NCBI GenBank assembly: GCA_050008495.1
Contig: JBEKMN010000041.1
Span: 8,477-72,476, forward strand
Source of the DNA: CAVROP01 sp050008495
GTDB taxonomy: Bacteria; Acidobacteriota; Terriglobia; UBA7540
Direction of reading: 5' to 3'
Length of the DNA: 64,000 nucleotides
Shown here: positions 24,677-31,521 of the stretch, piece after piece
How positions within the stretch are numbered: position 1 is the first letter of the stretch
How the letters are laid out: each line of letters begins with the position of its first letter
Made by a program: the position numbers and the translations under genes
Notes under the pieces: model-generated
What the model saw: only the letters and a program-made list of their open reading frames with translations
Database searches by the model: none
What the model was told of the DNA's origin: nothing

Positions 24677-25396
24677 ATGGAACAAAAAGAAAAAGGTGCA
24701 AGCGGCGACGACCGCCGCCAGTATGTGAATTTCGCATTCTACAAGGTGGACCCAGCGTGGCGCCGCCTGCCGGGCGAGGAGCGCCAGAAGGGGAAGTGTC
24801 AGTTCCTGGATGTCGTCACGAAGTGGGAACAGGATGTGTTGGTGACCGCCTATTCGCTGGTAGGCATTCGGGGAGATTGCGACTTCATGCTGTGGCGAAT
24901 TGGCTACGATGCGCTCAAGCTCCAGGAAATGAGCGCGCAACTTCTTGCCACGGACCTGGGCCAATACCTGACCACTCCCTATTCCTACCTGTCGATGACC
25001 AAGCGCTCGGTTTATGTCGATAAGCACGTGCACGAGGGCCAGGAAGGAACTCGCCTCAAACTGGTCCCCGGCCAGTTCCGATTCCTGTTCGTTTATCCCT
25101 TTGTGAAAAGCAAAGCCTGGTACCGGCTCACTAAACATGCCCGTCAAGGCATGATGGACGAGCATATCGAGGTCGGTCACCGGTATCCCACCGTGCGGCT
25201 GAACACCACTTACTCTTTCGGGCTCGACGATCAGGAATTCGTGCTCGGGTTCGAGAGCGACAAGCCCGAGCACTTTGTCGACCTGGTGATGGAACTGCGG
25301 CACAGCGAAGCCACCAGTTATACCGTGCGCGACACTCCCACCTTCACCTGCATTCATCGCGAAGTGAAGGAAGTCCTGGACCTCCTTGGAGGTTAG
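24677..25396 (+). CDS. hemQ: Coproheme decarboxylase HemQ (chlorite dismutase family)
   Basis: This 239-residue protein carries the HemQ pattern YP-x2-K-x3-WY-x-L, then R-x2-MM-x-EH-x3-G-x2-YP and the NTTYSFGLDDQEFV stretch. HemQ converts coproheme to heme b in the coproporphyrin-dependent pathway; true chlorite dismutases have a distal Arg in another context. The heme supplied would serve the c-type cytochrome system seen elsewhere in the window. No ribosome-binding site precedes the ATG, and a TATATT box lies only 8 bases upstream, so the mRNA may be leaderless. Confidence 0.92.
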   Translation: MEQKEKGASGDDRRQYVNFAFYKVDPAWRRLPGEERQKGKCQFLDVVTKWEQDVLVTAYSLVGIRGDCDFMLWRIGYDALKLQEMSAQLLATDLGQYLTTPYSYLSMTKRSVYVDKHVHEGQEGTRLKLVPGQFRFLFVYPFVKSKAWYRLTKHARQGMMDEHIEVGHRYPTVRLNTTYSFGLDDQEFVLGFESDKPEHFVDLVMELRHSEATSYTVRDTPTFTCIHREVKEVLDLLGG

Positions 25397-25407
25397 GCGG
25401 TGCGACC

Positions 25408-26211
25408 ATGCCTGGCAAACTCAAGTCAACTAAAAAGCGGGTTGAAGTAGCGCAGGCGTCTCGCCCGCTGTCCCGGGAGCGTCTCGCTCCCGCCCGTGGG
25501 CGCGGGCAAGATACCCACGCGACCGCGGGCGAGACGCCCGCGCCACGACCGAAGGGCAAACCGAAGGCAGCCTATACTTCGCCGGAACGTCTGCAAAAGA
25601 TCTTTGCGGCCCTGGACCAACTGTTTCCCCAAGCCGAGTGCGCCCTGCGCCACGAGAACGCTTTCCAACTTCTGGCGGCTACCATACTTTCCGCACAGTG
25701 TACCGACGAGAGAGTAAACAAAGTCACGCCCGCACTGTTTCAGAAATTTCCCACGCCGCCGGACTTTGCCGCATTGGCGCAGCCCGTCCTGGAGGAGCAA
25801 ATCCGCTCCACAGGGTTCTTCCGCAACAAAGCCAAGAGCATTATCGGAATGGCCAAGAAGCTGATTGCGGATTTCGGCGGCCAGGTTCCCCGAACGATGG
25901 ACGAGATGCTGACATTGCCGGGAGTAGCGCGAAAGACGGCGAACGTCGTGCTAGGGACAGCCTACGGTATCCCCACGGGCGTCGTCGTGGACACGCACGT
26001 GTTCCGCATCGCGCGTCGGCTGAAACTCTCCAAGCAGAAGACGCCGGAAAAAGTTGAACAGGACCTGATCAAGCTCGTTCCGCAGGAGCGGTGGATCTCC
26101 TTCGGCCATCAGGTGATTTGGTTTGGAAGGAAAATCTGCCAGGCGCGCAAGCCGCTTTGCGCCGGCTGCCCTCTCGAGTCGATCTGCGACGCTCGCGACA
26201 AAACGGTTTGA
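25408..26211 (+). CDS. nth: Endonuclease III with a repeat-derived N-terminal insert
   Basis: This base-excision glycosylase/AP-lyase is 267 residues, about 50 longer than usual. The HhH motif LPGVARKTANVV gives the catalytic Lys, VDTHVFR the catalytic Asp, and C-x6-C-x2-C-x5-C near the end binds [4Fe-4S]. The normal enzyme starts around PERLQKIF (residue ~58). Residues ~12-48 are encoded by a dispersed GCGGGCGTC repeat (25448-25549) that keeps the frame open, giving an Arg/Ala/Pro-rich extension. A start inside the repeat cannot be excluded. It lies 11 bases after hemQ. Confidence 0.92.
   Translation: MPGKLKSTKKRVEVAQASRPLSRERLAPARGRGQDTHATAGETPAPRPKGKPKAAYTSPERLQKIFAALDQLFPQAECALRHENAFQLLAATILSAQCTDERVNKVTPALFQKFPTPPDFAALAQPVLEEQIRSTGFFRNKAKSIIGMAKKLIADFGGQVPRTMDEMLTLPGVARKTANVVLGTAYGIPTGVVVDTHVFRIARRLKLSKQKTPEKVEQDLIKLVPQERWISFGHQVIWFGRKICQARKPLCAGCPLESICDARDKTV
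25448..25549. repeat. GCGGGCGTC dispersed repeat, copy 2 (inside nth)
   Basis: CAGGCGTCTCGCCCGCTG, GGGAGCGTCTCGCTCCC and GGGCGAGACGCCC mirror the elements at 17695-17789. The ends GCGCAGGCGTC and GACGCCCGCGCCACGAC are shared. It is read in frame through nth. Confidence 0.85.
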
Positions 26212-26212
26212 G

Positions 26213-26394
26213 AGAGTTGAGAAGTCGAGGAGGCAGTGTAGGGGTAGGGCTTGCCCTGCCCCCGTCGGGACCAGCGGAAATGCGGGGACGGCAAGCCGTC
26301 CCCCTACGGCGGGACGTTTTCGACGGATTGGAGGGGTCGGTGATCGGGCCCGTTCTTAACTTCTTGACTCCTCGACTTCTCGACTCCTGGACTC
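26213..26394. repeat. Octamer inverted arms around a palindromic repeat
   Basis: The left arm AGAGTTGA, GAAGTCGA, GGAGGCAG (26213-26236) starts 2 bases after the nth stop. The right arm CTTAACTT, CTTGACTC, CTCGACTT, CTCGACTC, CTGGACTC (26355-26394) encodes the end of ispH. Between them lies a palindromic unit (26238-26307) with ends GTAGGGG and CCCCTAC. Confidence 0.8.
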
Positions 26395-27339
26395 CTCTTC
26401 AGCCATAACGCGGACAAGTTCGGGGGGAGGAGTGAACGTCACCTTCTCTTCGACCGCTTCAATTTCCTCGATCTGTTCAACTCCTATTGCCTTGAAGTAA
26501 GCGATAACCTCTTGAACCAGATGCTCAGGAGCGGAGGCTCCGGCGGTGATACCCACACACTCAACGTCGTCGAGCCAGGCCGGGTCGATTTTTGCCGCGT
26601 CTTCAATCAGGAAAGCGCGCACACCCGACATATCCGCGACTTCTCGAAGGCGTCTCGAGTTGGAGCTATTCTCGGAGCCCAAGACCAGAATCACACCTGC
26701 TTCCTGAGCGAGAAGTTTTACCGCCATTTGACGGTTCTGAGTGGCGTAGCAGATATCGTCGCTGGTAGGGGTTGCCACTTTGGGAAAGCGGCGCCGCAAA
26801 ACTTCGATAATCTCTCGCGTGTCGTCAACGCCGAGGGTGGTTTGGGTGGTCACGGCAACCCGCTCGGGATCCGAAACCTGGACTCTTTCCGCTTCTTCCA
26901 CACTGCTGACCAACTGAGTGCAGTCCGGAGCTTCACCCATGGTCCCAATAATCTCGTCATGCCCCGCGTGCCCGACAAGGATGATGGACCGGCTCTCTCT
27001 CGCAAATCGCACTGCCTCGATATGAACTTTCGTGACCAGCGGACATGTGGCGTCAATGACTCGCAAATGCTTCTCCGCCGCCTGGGTTCGGACTTCCGGG
27101 GAAACTCCGTGGGCGCTGAAAATGACCACGGCTCCCGCCGGGACCTGCTCGATCTCGTCTACAAAAACAGCGCCTTTGGCGGCAAGAGACTGGATGACGT
27201 GCTTGTTGTGGACAATCTCGCGGCGGACGTACACAGGCGGCTCGAAAAGCTCGAGGGCCATGTGAACAACATCGATAGCCCGGTCCACCCCTGCGCAGAA
27301 TCCGCGCGGCTTGGCGAGCAGCAACTTCCTGAGCTTCAT
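26356..27339 (-). CDS. ispH: 4-hydroxy-3-methylbut-2-enyl diphosphate reductase
   Basis: This last enzyme of the MEP isoprenoid pathway uses a [4Fe-4S] cluster held by three Cys: KPRGFCAGVDRA, VIDATCPLV and DDICYATQNRQ, all present. The catalytic Glu environment (VTTQTTLGVDDT) and SSNSRRLREV are also visible. The ATG at 27339 has AAGGTGG just upstream and is preferred to the GTG at 27345. The C-terminal ~13 residues (EEESRSREVEESRS) are encoded by an octamer array and have no counterpart in the family. Confidence 0.96.
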   Translation of the reverse strand: MKLRKLLLAKPRGFCAGVDRAIDVVHMALELFEPPVYVRREIVHNKHVIQSLAAKGAVFVDEIEQVPAGAVVIFSAHGVSPEVRTQAAEKHLRVIDATCPLVTKVHIEAVRFARESRSIILVGHAGHDEIIGTMGEAPDCTQLVSSVEEAERVQVSDPERVAVTTQTTLGVDDTREIIEVLRRRFPKVATPTSDDICYATQNRQMAVKLLAQEAGVILVLGSENSSNSRRLREVADMSGVRAFLIEDAAKIDPAWLDDVECVGITAGASAPEHLVQEVIAYFKAIGVEQIEEIEAVEEKVTFTPPPELVRVMAEEESRSREVEESRS

Positions 27340-27445
27340 TGCCACCTTATGTTATGCCCTCTTTGAAACCAGTGGTCCTTCATAACCAATCATGCTAACA
27401 GATTCCCACTGGAGGGTCAAAAGCGAAGGCCGGCGCTTCCCTTGG

Positions 27446-28252
27446 TCAGGTGACGATATCCTCGCCGCCGTCCACACGGATGACGTTTCCCGTGATCCAA
27501 TGGGTGCGGTCGTCCATCAAAGCCGCGATGGCGGAGGCAACGTCTTCAGGCGTCGTCAGCCGCCCTCCCGGATTCCGCATCCGGGCGAACTCCGCCAACT
27601 TATCGATGCCCGGGATCTTGCTCGATCCCGCGGTTATGGTGACGCCCGCCTGAATGGCGTTGGCGGTGATTCCGTGCGGCATCAGTTCGTAGGCCAGTTG
27701 GCGGATGTGTGATTCGAGGACTGCCTTGGCAGCGGAAACAGGACCATAATTAGGAATCACGCTGTGCCCGCCGGCGCTGGTCATGGCGTAAACCCGGCTG
27801 CCGCGCCCGAGCATCTTGCGGCGAAACACGTCCTGGACCCAATAGACGAGGTTGTTCCCCATCACGTCCACGGTCATGTCCATCTGCAATTGAGTCAGTT
27901 CATCTTGGGGTGAATCGGCAAGGTAAGGCTTCAGTGACCCGAAGGCGACCGAATGGAGGACCACCTTAACGAAATGGCTGCCGCCCTGGTTGCGCCAGTG
28001 TTCCTGCATGCGGTCCAGAGCATCCGTGCGCTTGGCGGGGTCCGCGGCATTAATGTTATAGAATTGGACGTCGCGGCCCGCCTGCTGAATGCCGGCAATT
28101 ACCTGCTCGACCTGGGGCATATTCGAGCGCCGATCAAAATGCACCCCGAAGATGTTCAGCCCCGCGCGCGCCAGCGCCAGGCTGGTTGCGGCGCCGAAAC
28201 CACTCGATGAACCAATAATCAACGCCCAGGGCGTAGGTCCTGCATCCGTCAT
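27446..28252 (-). CDS. SDR, probable enoyl-ACP reductase (FabL-like)
   Basis: This 268-residue short-chain dehydrogenase has an NADP-binding GSSSGFGAATSLAL loop and the catalytic pair spaced Y-x6-K (NYGPVSAAK). That spacing is typical of enoyl-ACP reductases FabI and FabL and unlike the Y-x3-K of ordinary SDRs. FabL of Bacillus is the nearest type by motif. It would perform the last reduction in fatty-acid elongation. The ATG at 28252 follows GGAGA; the frame upstream of it is repeat. Confidence 0.8.
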   Translation of the reverse strand: MTDAGPTPWALIIGSSSGFGAATSLALARAGLNIFGVHFDRRSNMPQVEQVIAGIQQAGRDVQFYNINAADPAKRTDALDRMQEHWRNQGGSHFVKVVLHSVAFGSLKPYLADSPQDELTQLQMDMTVDVMGNNLVYWVQDVFRRKMLGRGSRVYAMTSAGGHSVIPNYGPVSAAKAVLESHIRQLAYELMPHGITANAIQAGVTITAGSSKIPGIDKLAEFARMRNPGGRLTTPEDVASAIAALMDDRTHWITGNVIRVDGGEDIVT

Positions 28253-28278
28253 ATTTTTCTCCAAAACCAAAGTATTGT

Positions 28279-28366
28279 CGATTAATGATTGACGATGGAC
28301 GATTGCTGATTGACCATGGCCGGTAACCGTTCCAATCGGCAATCGACCATCGTCAATCGGCAATCA
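28279..28366. repeat. Heptamer inverted pair
   Basis: The left arm is CGATTAA, TGATTGA, CGATGGA, CGATTGC, TGATTGA. The right arm is CCAATCG, GCAATCG, ACCATCG, TCAATCG, GCAATCA, ending on the tsaE stop codon. A sister locus is at 55949-56095. Confidence 0.85.
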
Positions 28367-28855
28367 AGTCAGGCGCTCGACCGTGATTCGTCGTTCATCG
28401 CGACCCAGGTGCTGGAGGCGAACCCGCAGGCAGGGCCGCGGCGCCTCCTCACCAAACTTTTCGCCCCACTCGATCAGAACGGTCGCTTCCCGGTTCAGCA
28501 AATCGTCGAGGCCGAGCGTCGCCAGGTCACGCGCGCCCTCGATGCGATAGAGGTCCACGTGATAAACCCTGCCTTCGGGACCGTACTCGTGCACCAAGGT
28601 GAACGTGGGGCTTGTCACCTCGTCCTCGGGGACAGAAGCCAGGCTCGCCAAAATCCCTTTCACGAGGGTCGTCTTGCCGCTTCCCAGTTCCCCTTCCAAC
28701 AACACCGTGCAAGGCGGCTGAACTTCTTTCGCCAACTCGCGTCCGAAGGCGACCGTTTCTTCGGGCGAGCGAGTGATGATGGAAGAGTGACGAGTGACGA
28801 GTGATGAGTGACGAGCAGAAAACTTCGGATCCACCTTGGTTGGCTCGTTACTCAT
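28364..28855 (-). CDS. tsaE: tRNA threonylcarbamoyladenosine biosynthesis ATPase TsaE
   Basis: TsaE is the P-loop ATPase that cycles the TsaB-TsaD complex making t6A37. The Walker A GELGSGKTT, the SPTFTLVHEY segment, YHVDLYRI and LIEWGEK are all present. The core begins at about residue 28 (TRSPEETVAFG). The start codon at 28855 and the preceding ~27 residues fall inside a heptamer array (RHSSLVTRHSS), and no alternative start exists between the array and the core. The repeat therefore supplies the translation start. Confidence 0.93.
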   Translation of the reverse strand: MSNEPTKVDPKFSARHSSLVTRHSSIITRSPEETVAFGRELAKEVQPPCTVLLEGELGSGKTTLVKGILASLASVPEDEVTSPTFTLVHEYGPEGRVYHVDLYRIEGARDLATLGLDDLLNREATVLIEWGEKFGEEAPRPCLRVRLQHLGRDERRITVERLT

Positions 28856-28950
28856 TACTCATCACTGCTCTTCACTCGTCACTGCTTTTCAGACTCGTCA
28901 CTCGTCACTTGTCACTCGTCACTGCTCTTCCGTCACTCGTCACTTTTCAC
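28785..28950. repeat. Heptamer inverted pair supplying the tsaE start codon
   Basis: The left arm is GAGTGAC, GAGTGAC, GAGTGAT, GAGTGAC (28785-28812). The right side from 28844 has CTCGTTA, CTCATTA, CTCATCA and further CTCGTCA units to about 28950, reaching the end of nnr. Related fragments: 35204-35228 and 59925-59945. Confidence 0.85.
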
Positions 28951-30513
28951 TGCCCTGTAAGCCTTTGGCAAGGCTTCGATCAAATCGCCTGCGATGAGAG
29001 AAGCCTGTCCCTTATCTTTTGCCGCCAAGTCGCCCGCCAAGCCGTGCAGGAAGGCCGCGGCTGCCGCAACCTCGCTGATCGGCCTATGGCGATATTGTGC
29101 CACAAGCCCGGCCGTGATGCCCGTCAGAACATCGCCAGTCCCGCCGGTGGCCATGCCGGGGTTGCCGGTTGGATTCACCCAAACCTTTCCATCGGGCGCG
29201 GCCGTAAGCGTCCGAAAGCCTTTCAAGACAAGGGTTACTTGATGCTGGCGGGCAAAGTCACGCGCGCTCTCGAGGCGGCGCGCTTGAATTTCCGCTGTAT
29301 TCACGCCTAGCAAGCGGCTCAATTCGCCGGGGTGCGGTGTCAATATGGCGTCTGCCAGGTCTCCCCCGGATTGAAACTGATCCATGCGGCCGTCGAAGGC
29401 GTTCAGGCCGTCGGCGTCCAAGACGACGGGGAGACGGCGGCCGTTTACGAGGGTGCGAACCAATTCGGCAGTCTCAGGAACCGTGCCAATCCCCGGCCCG
29501 ATGGCCAGCACCGTCTTGCCATCCAGTAACTTATCCAGCCGCCCGTAATCGAGGGCGCGCAGCGAAATCGTGCCAGCCTCGGTTTGCGGCAGCGGCTCCG
29601 TCATGTATTCCATGCCCAGCGATGCGACGGTCGGGATGGCGCTTTCCGCGGTCGCCACGGTCACCAAACCCGCGCCGGCGCGCAGAGCAGCCTTGGCCGC
29701 GAGAGCGGCTGCGCCTGTCTTCCCAACCGACCCGGCCAGAATCAGTACATGGCCGTAACTCCCTTTATGGGAGTCGGGCTTGCGAGGCCGAGCCAGCCAT
29801 GCAAAGTCCTCGCGGCAGGCCAAATTCAAAAAGAGGTCCCGATCGCTTTCCAGCGCCTCGGGCGGCGTTCCGATTTGCCTGACGACCCACTCTCCCACAT
29901 GCTCACACGCGGGTGGAAAGACATGCGCGATCTTGGGGGCCGTGAAAGTGACGGAGAAATCCGCCCGCACGTGCTCTCCGATCAGTTCACCGGAGTCGGC
30001 GGAGATGCCGGAAGGCAGGTCCACCGCCACCACCTGCGCGGGGGCCAACTCCTCGTTGACTTCTCGGACCACTTGCAGCAGCAGGCCACCGAGGGGCTTG
30101 GTCAGCCCGGTTCCCAGAAGCGCGTCGACCAGCAAGGTGGTTCCTTGCAGGCTCGCCTTGATCGTTTGCCATGCTTCGGGACTTTCGATTACTTCGGGCA
30201 TGCCGGAATCCGCCAGTCGCCCGAGGTTCACCGCCGCATCGCCGCTCACCTTTGCAGGATCTGCGAACAGGAGAACCCTTGGCCTCAGACCTTGCTCGAG
30301 CAACCTGCGAACCACTACCAGTCCATCGCCGCCGTTGTTTCCGCGGCCGCACAGAATCGCGATTCGCTGCCCTGCGAGCGGGGCAAAACGCTCCAAGAGA
30401 AACTCCACCACCCTGCGTCCCGCATTCTCCATCAACGTCAGGCTGGGCACACCATCGCGTTCGGTCGTCAACCGGTCGATACGCTGCATTTGTTGAGCCG
30501 TGAGGATCTTCAT
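28933..30513 (-). CDS. nnr: Bifunctional NAD(P)H-hydrate epimerase/dehydratase
   Basis: The fused repair enzyme (526 residues) has an N-terminal epimerase domain (about 1-215: ILCGRGNNGGDGLVVVR, ALLGTGL, DLPSGIS) and a C-terminal ADP-dependent dehydratase (about 230-515: KGSYGHVLILAGS, DADGLNAF, LTPHPGE, GNPGMATGGTGDVL). Together they restore damaged NADH/NADPH hydrates. The start MKILTAQQM at 30513 is chosen; the preceding open frame is heptamer repeat. tsaE follows downstream on the same strand, as in many bacteria. Confidence 0.96.
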   Translation of the reverse strand: MKILTAQQMQRIDRLTTERDGVPSLTLMENAGRRVVEFLLERFAPLAGQRIAILCGRGNNGGDGLVVVRRLLEQGLRPRVLLFADPAKVSGDAAVNLGRLADSGMPEVIESPEAWQTIKASLQGTTLLVDALLGTGLTKPLGGLLLQVVREVNEELAPAQVVAVDLPSGISADSGELIGEHVRADFSVTFTAPKIAHVFPPACEHVGEWVVRQIGTPPEALESDRDLFLNLACREDFAWLARPRKPDSHKGSYGHVLILAGSVGKTGAAALAAKAALRAGAGLVTVATAESAIPTVASLGMEYMTEPLPQTEAGTISLRALDYGRLDKLLDGKTVLAIGPGIGTVPETAELVRTLVNGRRLPVVLDADGLNAFDGRMDQFQSGGDLADAILTPHPGELSRLLGVNTAEIQARRLESARDFARQHQVTLVLKGFRTLTAAPDGKVWVNPTGNPGMATGGTGDVLTGITAGLVAQYRHRPISEVAAAAAFLHGLAGDLAAKDKGQASLIAGDLIEALPKAYRAVKSDE

Positions 30514-30516
30514 CTT

Positions 30517-30609
30517 GTCCGTTGTCCATTGTCCGTTGTCAGTTGTCCGTGGTCCAGGGGCCAAGAAACAACCCCTGGCAACGGACCACGGACAACTGAC
30601 AACGGACAG
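30517..30609. repeat. Heptamer inverted pair
   Basis: The left arm is GTCCGTT, GTCCATT, GTCCGTT, GTCAGTT, GTCCGTG, GTCCAGG. The right arm is CAACGGA, CCACGGA, CAACTGA, CAACGGA. It fills the space between the nnr start and the stop of the SDR gene upstream. Confidence 0.85.
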
Positions 30610-30611
30610 CC

Positions 30612-31355
30612 CTAAAGCATCCACCCGCCGCTCACGTTAAGAACCTGGCCAGTAATGAAAGCGGCCTCGTCAGAAGCAAAGAATTTCACCGCCTCGGCGA
30701 TGTCGCGGCCGGTTGCGGGGCGGCCCACTGGGAACCTGGCGTCGATCAACTTCTCTGCTTCCTCGAGCGATAATGCCTTTTCGTCAATTACCGGGGGGTT
30801 AACAACGTTCACCGTAATCCCGTGGCGTGCTTCTTCCAGCGCTACGGAGCGCGAAAAGGCAACCAGTCCGGCTTTGGCCGCCGAGTAAGCGGAGATCTTG
30901 GCTTGCCCGAAAGCGCGTTCCGCTCCCACCGCCCCCAGGTTAATTATTCGCCCCCAGCGCCTCTGCCGCATGATGGGCACGGAGAACTTCGTCGTATAAA
31001 AGACACTGTAGAGGTTTGAAGCAAGAACGGAGTGCCATTCCTCCAGGGTTGAATCCACCAGCGGCTTCCATTCGAAAACGCCCACGTTGTTGACCAGGAT
31101 ATCCAGGCCGCCAAATTGGCGCACGATGGCTTCAATCAAGTCCGCCACGCGCTTGGGATCTGTAACGTCGGTCGGGAAGACAACGCCTTCGGCTGCGACG
31201 TTGCGCAGTTCGTCGGCCACCTTTTGGGCGCCCATTCTATTTGTTCGGTAGCTGATTGCTACACGCACTCCCGCTCGGCCCAAAGTGAGCGCAATCTCTT
31301 TTCCGATGCCCCGCGAGGCGCCGGTGACTAAGGCTACTCGATTCCGCAGAGACAA
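30612..31355 (-). CDS. FabG-like SDR lacking the catalytic serine
   Basis: This 247-residue SDR has the cofactor loop VTGASRGIGKEIAL, NNVG, and the catalytic YSAAK pair. At the position of the catalytic Ser (E. coli FabG Ser138, in GSVVG) this protein reads NLGAVGAERAFG, that is Gly-Ala with no Ser, and the loop to Tyr is two residues longer. Ketoreduction would be impaired unless another residue substitutes. It may be a specialised SDR or a regulatory paralogue. It lies upstream of nnr on the same strand. Confidence 0.85.
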   Translation of the reverse strand: MSLRNRVALVTGASRGIGKEIALTLGRAGVRVAISYRTNRMGAQKVADELRNVAAEGVVFPTDVTDPKRVADLIEAIVRQFGGLDILVNNVGVFEWKPLVDSTLEEWHSVLASNLYSVFYTTKFSVPIMRQRRWGRIINLGAVGAERAFGQAKISAYSAAKAGLVAFSRSVALEEARHGITVNVVNPPVIDEKALSLEEAEKLIDARFPVGRPATGRDIAEAVKFFASDEAAFITGQVLNVSGGWML

Positions 31356-31399
31356 ACTGAAGCTCCCTGAACTGTGATCACTTGATGCAGTCTAGCGGA

Positions 31400-31517
31400 G
31401 TCGAAAGTCGAGAGTCAAGAGTCGAGAGTTGACAGTCGACAGTTAACAGTCAACAGCAAAACCTGGGGAACTGGCCGACTCTTGGGCTCTCGACTTTCGA
31501 CTTTTGACTCTCGACTC
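31400..31517. repeat. Heptamer inverted pair (8 + 6 units)
   Basis: The left arm is GTCGAAA, GTCGAGA, GTCAAGA, GTCGAGA, GTTGACA, GTCGACA, GTTAACA, GTCAACA. The right arm is CGACTCT, TGGGCTC, TCGACTT, TCGACTT, TTGACTC, TCGACTC. It ends 4 bases before the phosphatase stop codon. Confidence 0.9.
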
Positions 31518-31521
31518 CGGC

